In this document: piece by piece, positions 37,211 to 49,103 of the stretch
How positions within the stretch are numbered: the first letter of the stretch is position 1
How the letters are laid out: every line of letters begins with the position of its first letter
Assembly: GCA_026419785.1 (NCBI GenBank)
Contig: JAODTK010005634.1
Span: 682,001-746,000, forward strand
Direction: 5' to 3'
DNA length: 64,000 bases
Origin: Sclerodactyla briareus
Lineage: Eukaryota > Echinodermata > Holothuroidea > Dendrochirotida > Sclerodactylidae
Made by a program: the position numbers and the translations under genes
The notes under the pieces: generated by a model
Databases searched by the model: none
Seen by the model: only the letters and a program-made list of their open reading frames with translations
Told to the model about the DNA's origin: nothing

Positions 37211-38779
37211 TTACATGAATACACTGAAAGGTTACATGAAGATTATGTAATTCACAGGGAAACTGAAGTGACTAATGATGGCTGCATTGCACATCCAACA
37301 AAATGTGTGAGAGATCAATGCCAATGGGCCATTTGCCAAATATTGTGGTAACCCCTCCCACCATCCCCAATCAACTGATGGCCCATCAACGACTAAAACA
37401 CACATAACTATAAAAGCAAAATCATTTGTATTCTCTATTGTTTTTGTTATTGTTCAAACATAGGCAACTATCACAAAACTTACCTGCAACTTATTCCAAA
37501 AGGCGACTCCGGAAACCTCAATCAATCGAAACACGATCGAATCCAACAGATACACAGAGCTAAATTATTTGAAAATAAAGCATTTCTGAGAATATGTCTT
37601 TATGGAGTAATACAGTAATTCTCCTTCCTGATATAATCCTTGAAGTGTTCCTGAAAGGATTGAGATCAAACCTAGTGTAATCAAGAGTAATATGCTCCAT
37701 TTAACATATTCGAAGCGTTGGAAGTGACTGATCGACTATAACACGATATTCATACTGGCAATCATTGAGTCATCCATCATAACTGGACAGTGTATGCATG
37801 TACAGGGCATATTAACATATAATGTTGCATACACGTAGACGGTATGTACCAGCTTTGAATAATCATTACTGACTGCTAGACGTTCAATGGCCCTGTGCAC
37901 AAGCACCTCTTGCGTTGAGTGTTTATGTATAGTTACCACTCCAGCAGTCAGCAAATATTCACCTGCGACGGAGGTAAAACGCTTACATTTGCACATGATA
38001 TGGATCACACACTCCAAGCAAATTAGGTATGATATATGATCACTAAATGGACTATACAACCACTATGTGTGACCGACCGACATAAAGATCTCGTTTACAA
38101 ACCCGGGAACCGCACAATGGGCATGTTTACACAGTTACGACTGAGACGCAGACGACAGAAATAACCCACGCGTACAATCGCTGACTAACAAGCCTACATA
38201 TATACACAAACAAGACATCAAAGTCCAAAGGTACTAGATAGCTAGGCATCAACAAATTCAAACAGTGTACTTTCGTTTTGATTGCAGGCACATCCATTGG
38301 GATTGCAGCCAGTCACGTTCAGTCACGGTTGAATAGTCCAGGAACAAATACTACAGATCTATTTTATAAGGCAAAAGCATTCTATATTAGACTTTATGAG
38401 AATACATAAGGCCCCCCCCCCCCCCTCCCACCTTAGGGTATTGGGCTGTGTGGAATTTTTGGATATTCTGGCATGTTGTTCTCTTTTCTCACCCGTAATG
38501 CTTCGATGTGCACAAGTGATGAATAGGGATGTGCACAACTAATTTTCACGGTGCAACCTTGCCCAATACAACTCTACTTCGGCACGGCACACCACCACCA
38601 AGTACTGATTTGTGTGTATAGACCACACAACAACTATTACATGAAGAACGTGTGCATAACCAAAACAAGGCGATTGCCCCCAGTGTCTCGCCTGGTGCAC
38701 GATCAGTGGTTTCTTCTATTAGACACCATGCAAACAATCGCGAGACATTCCATGTGTTGCTTTCAGATTTAGCATTTAC
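37211..38779. other. No supported feature
   Basis: A 107-codon minus frame at 37736-38059 has no recognisable motif. A 14-base C-run lies at 38412. Confidence 0.3.
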
Positions 38780-39400
38780 TAATCAGTGACCAATTTCAAA
38801 TTCATAAGGACTGATGATTAACCACGTCTACCAAGGAAGTTAAAGTTTTGCGGAAAAATGAACATTTGCATGAATGAAGCAAATTATACACACTGAAATA
38901 AGGTAGACCATATTCACTAAGTTTCAGGAAATCTGACAAACTTTGAAATTTTGCATAAATCATACGAATTAGAGGATTTAATTAGCATATTTATGCAGTT
39001 CATCTACCTAATATCCTGATCCAATGTGCCAACTGAATCAACACAGCATCTACTGTATATCCGTAATCTTGCTAGTGAACCTAAACAATAAATTACATGA
39101 AATAGGCTAATTATTCCACTCAATCAGTGACTAAATTCATATCCAAAATCCAATCATACTGTGTTTACTCAACCGAATACTACATACAATTTCATCAAAA
39201 TTCTTTCCCGCTACCAGAAGGAATCCTGGCCTAACAAAAAAATAAAACCAGAAAGGGCCACCCACCCCCAAGTGATTACTAAGTCTCTTTCTGAACTTGG
39301 ATCAGGCAGGACAAAAATTGCAATCTACCTAAAAAATCCTTCCATATCAAATGCCGCATCCATACACAACCACAAGCGACAGACGCTCAGTCAAAACTTT
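38780..39400 (+). repeat. Family C dispersed repeat
   Basis: The start (aatcagtgaccaa...aggactgat...gtctaccaa) matches 3935-4020. The end (atccaaaatccaatcatactgtgtttactc) matches 5860-5920 and 58665-58720. The interior has A+T-rich units with ttgcataaat and caaattaggc-type phrases, as at 58200-58480. It has no clear terminal repeats and no coding capacity. Confidence 0.5.
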
Positions 39401-40536
39401 TGTTAGCAACAAAACTGACTCTAATCCTAAAGATGAGGGGCTCAATGACCAGCCTATTGTTTCAACTGATTCTTCGGGCCCAGACATTTGATGTCTACGT
39501 CAACAAGAGTTTTTGCTTCGTTACCTTGGCGATGACATTTCGAAATAGCCAGAGTTGTTTATGACTTACACTGCCTCTGAGGGGATAATTCGCCCAAGCC
39601 TATTCCTGGTAATGACAGGCGCTTGGCAACAAGGCCTGCTGCTGGCTATATCTCGGCACTAAGGATGTTGTGTGAAAACACTCATGTTTGAAAAATTAGG
39701 AGCGTTCAAAGCCGGCTACATATAATCTGGAGAGGGCTTCACGAAAAAGATTTATGTTCTTGGGGAGAACTGAAGCGTATCTTCAGTAATGAGCAACGCT
39801 CCGAACGAAGCCTTTGAGTGGTACACCTCCGAGTGCTTCGGAGGGTGGCTCAAGAGTCACAGCGCTCAGTCAGGCTAATTTATGGGTAAGAAAAATTTAG
39901 ATAATACTCAGTAGCATTATATATAAGGCATATTTGAGCAATGATACGTTGGAGTGATCGGAGAACCTGGGCGAAGGCTTCTATCTCAAACTTGTAAATG
40001 AAATATGTTTGAATTGTAGGTGGCACATCAGGATCTAGTCAGTCTTTTCTTTTTAAGCCGCGCTTACTAGGCACACGGAACGCAGGACGACGGGGTGCAC
40101 TTCTTGAGCATCTGGTACCCCTCCCCTGTTCATTGAGTTTTGTCAAAACTGGACCCCAGTGGATTATGGTTGCATTGCAGCCAGAACATAGCTCATGGGT
40201 TGGCTCAGCTTTGAGGTCACCTCTGGAAAAACATTAAGAAGATGGGGAGGAGACAGGCTCAGCCTCAGTAACACGCTTCAAGGAGGCTGGGAGATACGTA
40301 GTGGCAGATGGATGCGGATAGGTGCTGACTATTGAGTTGACTGGGTGGGGGGGTGTTGGCAGGGCGGTTCCAGGGGATTTCGGTTAGAGGGGACACCCAA
40401 AATTGTCAACAGAATAGAATGGGAGAAGAAATGGGAGCGCAGGAGGCGCAAAGCCCCCAAATCCGAGGGGGAGCGCTGATTCCCCTAGATACTGAACTGC
40501 TTATTTGATTTAAGGGTTTTAACGCACATATCTGAT
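39401..40536. other. Non-coding stretch with one strong hairpin
   Basis: 39826-39844 forms a perfect 7-bp stem (CCTCCGA/TCGGAGG) with a 5-base loop, extendable with one bulge. No other feature is supported. Confidence 0.35.
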
Positions 40537-40740
40537 CAGGGGCGTAGCCAGAGATTTTTTAGTAGGGGTCCATGAGAGTACCGAGGTCTGGGAGTGAGAG
40601 TGAGGAGGGGCCAAGGCATATTAGATTCATCATGTTGACCATCTAAGCGGAGCGCCACCAGAGGTTGGCGCGGAGCACACCAGAAAATTTCTGGTCTAAG
40701 AGACCTCCAGATGCGGGAGGAAACGGATTCTCATGTATTT
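40537..40740 (+). mobile_element. DNA-transposon end fragment (CAGGGGCGTAGCCAG type)
   Basis: CAGGGGCGTAGCCAGAG at 40537, followed by an A/T-rich patch, then gcgccaccagaggttggcgcggagcac and a ccagaaaattt...ggaggaaacggattctc section. This layout is typical of the ends of hAT-type elements in marine invertebrates. No matching right end was found downstream, so it is a partial element. Confidence 0.45.
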
Positions 40741-41121
40741 TGTTGAAAAAAGCGTAACCAAAAAATTCTGAAATGATTGTTTCATGGGTTTCGGAGAACA
40801 CCTGGTGGTCCATTAAGATAGCTCCTGTATTCAACACATTTTAACGTTAGTACTAACGACAATGTTGCAAGTAGTGATCCCAAATATACACATTTTTGGT
40901 GCCGTTGATGGACAAAGTCTTCACAAAGAATTGTTCCACTGCGCGAATGAAATTTGACCCTTTTCATACATACTCCGCAATCATGATGAGTGAAATGAGC
41001 AATTGATTGGGATGGATTTGAAGGTCATCTGAGATCACGAGAGGTCTACCACTTGCACACAACGAGTACAGCATCAATTGCCCAGACCAAGGCTAAATTG
41101 ACGCTGGTAGCGCTTTCTGGA

Positions 41122-41140
41122 GGGGGGGGGGGGGGGGGGG
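41122..41140. repeat. Poly-dG tract of 19 bases
   Basis: Uninterrupted G between tctgga and tacaag. Confidence 0.8.
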
Positions 41141-41952
41141 TACAAGAACTATATTGTATTTGGTATGCGTAAATATCGGTCATTTCGAGAAAAAGAGGAT
41201 TGTGAGAATGTATTTCTCGCCAACATCGGATTAGCCCAGAAGCTTGCCCCGAAACGCCTGATCAAGCTGAAAACCTTTCCTACTGAGTGTAAGGATCCTG
41301 TGATGTATAATGAGGGCAATTCTTAGAGAAAATTATGAAAAAGTTATATTTGTCAATTTTGGTGTATGATAAATCGATAACACGATCCCACAAACATGCC
41401 ATGTATGGTTGGGTCTCTCAATCCCCACAAGCAAAATTGATTGTGGCACAATAGCACAATACTTGCAATACTTACAGGCATGGATACAGCTTCTCCCAAG
41501 AGGGGTGGGGCAATTTTCCGTGATGGACGAGTACAGACACCCAATCCCTATGTGCGCGCATGCAACCGGTGAATCCGTACGAGAATGTCCTCACACAGTA
41601 GCTATCTACGACCGAAGGATCCTCGTGGGACAGTTACCCACGCATGACGACAAAACAATGTAGCTACAAATCTGCCGACCGGAAATGTTTCTTCATCATC
41701 AAAGAGATGTTTGATTCCGCCGCACAACATGCAAAGCGCGTTGCAGCTCCAATGTGGGGAAATCCACCCCGATGTCGTCGCAAATCATTATAGCCCTGGA
41801 CAGCGCACTCAGTCCGTAACTATTAGTAGAGTTTGCCGTGCCTAGATACGCGATCGCTTTGGAGCTAAAAAAAAAAAAAAATTGTGGTGCTTCTTCTGAC
41901 AGTGGGACAGATGGCAGATGGGGCTTGTGTCAACTTTAACTCACAGGCTCAG
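41141..41952. other. No supported feature
   Basis: An 84-codon plus frame (41409-41663) has no recognisable motif. A 15-base A-run lies at 41867. Confidence 0.3.
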
Positions 41953-42033
41953 GCCGGCAAAAAAAAAAAAAATTCTCAAGATTTTTGGGGGGGGCGTGCA
42001 CCGGGTGTGCCCCCCCCCCTGGATCCGCGCCTG
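41953..42033 (-). mobile_element. DNA-transposon end fragment (CAGGCGCGGATCCAG type)
   Basis: Read on the minus strand the end is CAGGCGCGGATCCAG, then a G-run and a second G-run separated by cacacccggtgcacg, then an A/T patch. The form is common at ends of cut-and-paste elements. Its partner end was not found; the 40537 fragment differs in sequence and shares no flanking duplication. Confidence 0.45.
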
Positions 42034-43143
42034 GTTGGTAAGGGCCACATGCATGCCCCTATCATCCTAACAGTCGAGCTTGTTCAAATGATAGCCAGAC
42101 CTAAAATAGCAGATTTGCAACCTATTAGAGGCTGCTACTAGTGTGTCTCAATTTCTAAAAAATTAGAGGCCGATAACGATTATTATCACTGAAGACCATC
42201 TTGTTTAGACCTGGACACACACAGGCACACATTGGATGGAATATTCCCGAATGTTATAATAACAACACAGGGGGCCACCAACCGTCGCGGGAGGAAAACG
42301 TACTGTTAGGAATCACTGCACAACCAGTCAGTCAAGCAGGCCCCTTGCAGCCTCTCGAGAGTGATTACACTCTGGCTCTCTGCCGTAGAGGGCTCGTTGA
42401 CTCATTTAGGAACGGATCACTTCTCTCCTCAAATGATTCATTGCTTCCATAGGAGCAGTGGGTGCTCGTTGTGAGTCACCCTGCTGTTATGACTGCATCA
42501 AACTTGCGCCATACATTGTAATCTCTCAGACAACTCTCCTCTTGAGCACTTTGTTCAAACAAGAACAATGCACGTCTTGCACCTTTTTGTTTCTAACAAA
42601 GAATGATAATGCCCTGAAAAGGCAGCTCACGATTAGTCATCAATAACTTCAAATTTGTTGACCTGATTGTCATTCATAACATATTAACTACACTTGGTAA
42701 TCAGCAAGAAGTTGCACAAATTCTCAACGTTAACCTTATCAATGCCACATTCTTTTTCTTTGGGTGCTTCCTAGTGCTGCAAGCTCCACAATACACTTCA
42801 GATGTCAAAGAAGTTTCTGTACAAGAATAAGGAGCAGTCTATCAGTACTCAGTACACATGATTTGTTTAGAACACAATAAGGTATACCCATCTGCTCCAT
42901 CCCCCCCCCCTCCCCTCAATTTTTCGACAGATGATGGGTTGGCGGAATTACAAATGAAAACCCCATGTCATGTTATATATTGTTAAAGGGATCTTGTTGC
43001 CATCTTCCCAATGGTGGAATGCGGAGTAGTCATGTCGACAATATAGTTACGTTATATGGCAGTTTGCATGGATATGTGGGAAGACACCTATGGTATGGAA
43101 AGGGCTAAATGCTGTCACGGAGCATATCTAAAGCAAATACCAA
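42034..43143. other. No supported feature
   Basis: No coding block or dispersed repeat was recognised. A C-run lies at 42901. Confidence 0.3.
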
Positions 43144-43893
43144 CTAGACATGTGCAGGCGGGTAAACCACCGCTGGTATTTCCCTCACAAATGGCCTTCG
43201 TGGACCTCTGTAGAAGGAAGCACATTAAATTTTCATGTCTATTTGACCTCTGGTGACTTTGAAATGCCCTACCTGTTGTTCAGGACAAAATGTCCAAATT
43301 TCGCTCAATCTGACAGAGTTAGAAAAATCACAAATAAAATGCAAAATTTGACCTCTGGTGACTTTGAAATGCCCTACCTGTTGTTCAGGACAAAATGTCC
43401 AAATTTCGCTCAATCTGACAGAGTTAGAAAAATCACAAATAAAATGCAAAATTTGACCTCTGGTGACCTTGAAATTACTGTCATGTGTTTTTTGGAACCA
43501 ACTTTTGTTCCCACTCACCAAGTTTCATGTAAATTGGACTAACTCTGCATTCTCACCGAAAACCCATGCAAATTTTTACCTCCGATGACCTTGAAATCAA
43601 TGTCATGATTTTGGGACCATTGTTTATCCCACCCACCAAGTAAATCTGACTAACTCTGATTTTCGTGTAAAACCAAACCTGCAAAATAGAAGGCAACAGA
43701 CATGCAGCGATGCCCACTTTCGCACTCATCCGAGGACGGTCATGTGTCCCAAGTTTCAGATTGATCAGATAAAGCGTTAAAGAGTTATGGCGCAACGCCT
43801 TTAAGTTTCCGATTGGCGGCGGCGGTGACAGTGCGGCGAAGATGGCAGCTACACCCGTAAATCCATAAAATCCACTTAAAAGTGTTGCGGGGA
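43144..43893 (-). mobile_element. Helitron-like family H, copy 2 (both ends present)
   Basis: On the minus strand the copy begins A|TCCCCGCAACACTT at 43893 and ends ...GCACATGTCTAG|T at 43144. After the decayed 5' hairpin come ttatgg, a GCC-rich leader, the conserved section ending in tctattttgcagg, and then TGACCT-rich units. Near the 3' end a short hairpin (GCGG/CCGC) sits upstream of CTAG. There is no target duplication, as expected of Helitrons. It contains an exact 105-bp duplication. There is no Rep/helicase coding. Confidence 0.62.
43241..43450. repeat. Exact 105-bp tandem duplication inside family H copy 2
   Basis: atttgacctctggtgac... starts at 43241 and 43346, and a third partial unit starts at 43451. 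By eye the two full units are identical over 105 bp, while the third is diverged. Since 105 is divisible by three, both strands stay open (130 and 98 codons), but this is an effect of the repeat. Confidence 0.85.
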
Positions 43894-44535
43894 TATGATA
43901 ACGTGAACTCTAGTTGACTCTTGTTAGAAGCTTTTCACTTCTTATAACAGATAACACTAAAGCTACAATTAATAAATATGTTAATTTTGAGATCATGGTT
44001 CCTCTACCAACCATGAAAGTTAACGTTGCTTGCACAATCAACCTTTACTCCTTTTGCTAAATTGCGGCAAACCAAGAAAAATCAATGCCTACGAACAATC
44101 ATTTCACCAGATTATTTATTATTGATGAATTAATTATAAAGAGCATAATATTGACCTAACTGGTATCTTATATTTATCCTGTGTCAATTTTGAACTTCAA
44201 TACGTCAGTTTTTTAGAACGTTTCAGGATTTACCAAAACTTGATCAAGTCTGTCCTGCGCCGTCCACAATATGTGTTAATACTTTAACGTACCAACAGAG
44301 ATAACCAGGGCAATGGACAGGGCTCCGATGGTGACTCTCGAAATCTCTTCAAAGATTCACCTGAAGATTAGTGCATAGGAACCATGTGGTAGACCTAAAA
44401 CTGTCAAAGATTTGTTCAGGGTCATCAAGGTTAGAAAACAGTCAAACTACTGGACATCGTTGTATCAAAAATTTTAATTGGGTAAAAATGCTTAAGGTAT
44501 TAATGTTGATACATCCAACTGGACTTAGTATATGG

Positions 44536-45539
44536 CAGGGGAGGCGCCAGGATTTTCCTGACAAAGGGACAGAGTTCAATTTCCCCGATGAAAGTTCAGC
44601 AGTATCGTTCGCCATAGTCCACCTCACCCTACCCTATACAACAAAACTTATATCCCCACTTCGGGGATATTATGGTTTTGGCTTCGTTGTCTCCGCCGCA
44701 TCCGTATCAGCGTCCACATCTGCCGCAATTCTTGTTAGCACAATTACTTCTCCAACACTTTGTCCGTTTGAGCCGAAACTTAGTAGGTGTGGACGATGTT
44801 CGTTCCCGAAAAAAGTGTAATGGGGACATTTTCAGGGTCATCAGAGGTCAAAGTCACGTAATTTACCCGATTTGTGCATTTTTCGCAGTTGGTTGATTTC
44901 ACAAAACTTAGTAGGTGGGGACTATAATTGGTCCTGAAAAAAGTGAAGGTCATTTCAAGGTCACCAGAGGTCAAATTAGCTATCATGCGAAAGTTTGTCA
45001 GATTTCAACGGAACTTCGTAGGTGTGAACGATGTTTGGTCCAGAAAAAAGTGGAGGACATTCCAGGGTCATCAGAGGTCAAAGTCACGCTTACTTGCCCA
45101 GTTGCACATTTTTCGAAAGTTGGTCTGATTTCCACGGAACTGGGTAGCTGGGGACTATAAGTGGTCAAAGAAGTGAAGGTTATTTCAAGGTCACCAGAGG
45201 TAAATTATGCGATATCAAAAGTTTGTTAAATTTCAACGAAACTTGGTAGGTGACCACTTGTAAAGGTGTTAAAGCGCTTTGAGACTTGTGAAAATTGCAC
45301 TATATAAAAGCTAGTCATTATCATTATTATTCAATAATGCCATCCACTTAGCAAACTATATAACAATCTTCACCAACTGATTGCGAGGTGGGGATAATAC
45401 ACATTGGCGGTTTTACCCGCCAGCCATGTGTCTAGTTTTTCATGTTTCCATGGCAAAAAACCGCTTTCCCGCCGGAGGCGTGTGGGGGAATTCCCTTCCC
45501 CCCCGAATTCCCCCCCCCCCCCTGCTGGCGCCGCCCCTG
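44536..45539. mobile_element. hAT MITE with perfect 8-bp target duplication
   Basis: The left TIR is CAGGGGAGGCGCCAG at 44536 and the right TIR is the inverse of CAGGGGCGGCGCCAG ending at 45539, 14 of 15 bases matching. The flanks are GTATATGG at 44528-44535 and GTATATGG at 45540-45547, an exact 8-bp duplication, the size made by hAT transposases. About 117 bp on the left and 200 bp on the right belong to the MITE; the centre is a family H copy. There is no transposase. Confidence 0.85.
44653..45335 (+). mobile_element. Helitron-like family H, copy 3, nested in the hAT MITE, with an atypical tail
   Basis: It starts A|TCCCC with a short CCCC/GGGG hairpin, then atattatggttttggc and a GCC-rich leader. 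Four units alternate A-B-A-B: A has catcagaggtcaaagtcac, B has caccagaggtcaaa. The 3' end is not the usual GCACATGTCTAG. Instead it has ttaaagcgctttgagac...ctatataaaag and (ATT)n, a tail common on LINEs and SINEs. Either a LINE/SINE tail lies next to the copy or the tail was captured. Confidence 0.55.
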
Positions 45540-45547
45540 GTATATGG

Positions 45548-45937
45548 TGTGTACTGAATGGCAAGCTTGGCGATAGCACCCTCGCAACACCTGGCTAGCA
45601 ATTGACAGTGTCATTTGTATGACATTACAACAAAAAACCGTCCCACGATGTTCAAAACTAATATTGTATGGACATATCATAGTGACGATATAGCGTAATT
45701 AATATTGAATTGCACTGGAAATTTGCTGCTCTCACTTCTTCACCATTGGTACTGTTTAGGCAAATGGTCAAAAATTACCCGGAGAGCCTAGGCTCATTGA
45801 TATTAGGTCTGCCTGTTACCAGAGTTAGGATATGCACATAGCGAGAACAGCCACAGTTGTTCTGTCCAGTGTGGATTGTCTTGAGAATTTCCACTTTCTC
45901 TAATCTTCATTTTCTTCTCAAACTTTTCTCTCCAATG
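45548..45937. other. No supported feature
   Basis: Short stretch of apparently unique sequence between two MITEs. Confidence 0.3.
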
Positions 45938-46217
45938 GCCCAGTCACACTGTAACAATAACTATAATGATTAAATTGAAGCAGTCACACCATGGGGATAA
46001 AAGCCCACGCTAACAGCGGTTGGCAGGCAACAATAGGCTGTGGCGTTGAAGTGAAAAGTAAAAATTCTCCCGATAGGTAAACCAACGTTCACGTTCACGG
46101 GATAGTTTATCGCTCACAGATTTGATTTGCATTTCATTGTTACCATTATCGTTTCTGCTGAGTTTGAGTGTGAGTGATAAATTTCAGTGTCATCGTTACA
46201 GTATGTTGTGACACCCC
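45938..46217. mobile_element. Possible MITE with imperfect TIRs
   Basis: Left ggcccagtcacactgtaacaataac and right (inverted) ggtgtcacaacatactgtaacgatgac share GTCACA and TGTAAC(A/G)AT(A/G)AC. Similar phrases occur at 59075-59115 and near 22905. The interior is about 280 bp with no coding. The target duplication is unclear. Confidence 0.3.
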
Positions 46218-48033
46218 CCTTTATAGATGAGTACATTCCTCCTAATGTCTAATCAAGTGTTCGTTTGTGATGCAGCTAATTTGTGAGTGACACATGACCA
46301 TTATGGATACCTCTGATTGGCTGATACAACAATCGTGAATAATCAAATGTTAGGTACATCGTAACAGGGGCTGGCGGCACTGCATTCTCAGTATGGAGCC
46401 AAAAATAGTTTAACACCACTTACATTCAAATGGAAACAAAAAGTGCATAAGGATGCCATATTTGTAGACAAACTTGATGATGAAAATAGGGTGAGCCAAG
46501 CATATACAGCATGAATTACAAACTAAAAAGTGGAGGTTTGGGTTGTTGACTTGATTTGTAAATTGACACTATTTCATAATGCACAGCAAATAACTCAGTG
46601 TGGATCGTAGTTCTAAGGAACTGGTTTAGTGTTTATATAATAATTTATTTCTCTAATCCTGGCGTGCACCGACACCTACTAACCACAGGAATATGGCTGA
46701 GCATATTCCTCAACAATTTAAAATCATCAAAGCTGCCAACTGGGCAACACAGATCATGATGTACCGTGAAACACATCCAGTAACAGTAATGCAAACCTGT
46801 TGAACAAACACGTTCACTCCCGTGGCCATATAGGCTGACGCTTCATTCTTGATCACCTACCAAACGCCCCAACCAAGAGTAATGACCTTACCTCTTCGCT
46901 CCATCCCTAAACAGTTCTTCAATCACAGCAACAGTTATTACGCTCCTGAATTCCCCCTCGGTGATCTAACGTTATGATAATAACACTCTGCTGCCACGCT
47001 GCACATAATCCGTCCGCGCACGCGGCTCGCTCCAACATTTAAAAGATCTAATAATTTCCAGAAACCCGACGGGTGTTAGGACTCTCTATAGCCCCTTTGA
47101 TGAACAACAGGGGAAAGGCCAGAATGCATGGGCTCGCTGACCGCACCGATTACCACCACCGCACATGAAGCAAGATGGCCAAAAGACGATTCACAGCATT
47201 CCGTTCTGGTCGTTAATGTTGCCTCCCACTCCTCCCTGCGGATGAAATCATTCGCCTTCAGAGATGAAGGTGCCTGTGTCCCGTCCTTAGGGGTGCATGA
47301 GAAGAGTTTACAAAGCTATATATTTCAATCCGCATCAGCATATCACAACGATTCCTGTCAGGACAGTCACATACCATCGGGAGATATTGAACGAACCTAT
47401 GTTCCTCCAGGAGATGAGATAAAAAACAAATGCCAGTGCTGCATTAACAAATCTGCCCACGATCTCATCTAGAAACGATACATACAAATCCACTGCATGA
47501 TTTCCCAGTAGAGTAAGAGATGATACAGGGGGTGGTAGTCGTGTGGGAGGATCGCATTACTGTGACAGCCGTGAATATGATTTTGATGAATAAATATGCC
47601 AATAGGATGAGAAAATAAGCGTATGCTTAATTAGGAATAAAGAGCCATCTTGTTTCATTTTAAAACAGGGCAAAGTCACTTTTCTTCCATACTATGCTTT
47701 TGTAATATCATACACAACCACGATCTTCAAATGGATCTTCTTCTCTTGGATGGAGATAACAAGTCAAATCTTTGGCATCGGGCGATAAAGTAAAATATGA
47801 GGCGCAAAAAAAAAATGTTATCACCAACTGTTGATAATGTAGTCAAACATGACTGTAGAATGTCAAAATGGTTCTCCAACTAATTAGAAGCAGACAATGA
47901 GTGCGGTACCTAAAATTTTCACACAAATAACTAAGTTTTTGCACAAATTCCCTCCTCACACATCTGTACACTACAGTAATAATTCATGTGTTACTTCAGA
48001 AATGAGGATTTACCGGGATCCCTATGATTTTAC
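46218..48033. other. No supported feature
   Basis: The longest frame is 114 codons at 47128-47472 on plus, of normal composition but without motifs or evident splice partners. A short CpG-rich patch (cgtccgcgcacgcggctcgc) lies at 47009. Confidence 0.3.
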
Positions 48034-48204
48034 CAACCCAGCCATCGAGCTTCCCAATCCCACTGAGGAGTAATTCAATTCCACAGAGTTTGTCATGTTC
48101 CTGTGGATGATCAGAATCACAGCTTTTCCAACTCCCCTGGCTGGACATGAAAACTTCACAACAATCCAAGATGAAGAGATGCAGAGTACTGATCTTCTGT
48201 CAGA
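48034..48204 (-). CDS. Candidate short coding exon, frame unsettled
   Basis: On the minus strand an acceptor-like tract (cctttatatcacctacag) ends just before 48204. One frame is open for 57 codons from phase 0 to a GTAAAA donor at 48033 (WIVVKFSCPARGVGK...). A second overlapping frame starts at an ATG near 48152, reads MSSQGSWKSCDSDHPQEHD then GIELLLSGIGKLDGWVGKII, and reaches a better donor (GTAAAT) at about 48012. Both look protein-like; I recognise neither. Confidence 0.25.
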
Positions 48205-49103
48205 CTGTAGGTGATATAAAGGGTATAAGTTATATAATCTGTGAAAAGTGTGTCCTGGAGGCAGGCCAAACACAGATTAGGACTACTGATGACATGAGCA
48301 GTCTATCTGCCTCAGGGCCAATGGCACTCCGGTGATAAATACTGTGGTGGTCGGGGCAAGTGATCCCTTAGAGATCCCTTAATCACACTATCAAAAACAG
48401 AGTTGCACCTGAGGAGGGCTGGACACACTTGGATGTATCAGCACGCTGTGAAACCCGTTACAATTGTCAAAACTCGGGTCCCGGAGGTTATCAATCACCA
48501 AGAGAGGAGAGACAAAGATACAGATGATGAAATTTTGAACCATGATCAATGTCCCCTATAAAGCTCCAAAGTCAAACGTACTGCAGCACAGATGAAAAGC
48601 TAGCCTCGTACAAATCCAATACAACCAATGGAAAAGGCAACTGTTTCCGTATGGCAGAAGACCCCTCCAGAAATGCCGAAATTAAATATATTGACAGACG
48701 ATCCCCTGTTAAGTGTTGAGAGTAGGCGCAGGAGAGTCGGCCTGGCAGAGATTCAGAGATTGTGGCATAGAGAGGGGCAACGCAGACGCAGCTGATGCTG
48801 TTGAAAAATGATGAAGGGTAACCGCAAACATGAATTGAGCTTGGAAGGGGGACAACAAGGGCCACAGCGCGAACACTTCTCCTGGCAATAACACCCAATC
48901 ATCCCCAAGACTTAAACTGCCACTCATGTGGCCACTTCACAATGTGATGACCTTATAACAACATCAGAAAGATTGTAGGTAGGTGGATAATGTTTACCGA
49001 CACATCAACAATTTTTATCAGGGACCAAAGTCGAAATATAAGAATAACGAGTATTTCCAAGCAATCACTGAATTTGACCATTAGAGGGGTACACAAAATG
49101 ATG
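48205..49103. other. No supported feature
   Basis: A 108-codon minus frame at 48572-48898 has no recognised motif. It lies downstream of the LINE fragment but does not continue it. Confidence 0.3.

Noticed and set aside
43150-43542. 130-codon frame with an internal 35-residue repeat
   Set aside because: The repeat is a 105-bp DNA duplication inside a family H element and both strands are open; no sign of selection on protein.
45311-45315. CTAG|T as the 3' end of family H copy 3
   Set aside because: The preceding sequence is a LINE/SINE-type tail rather than GCACATGT, and a related tail at 59798 lacks CTAG, so the match is probably chance.
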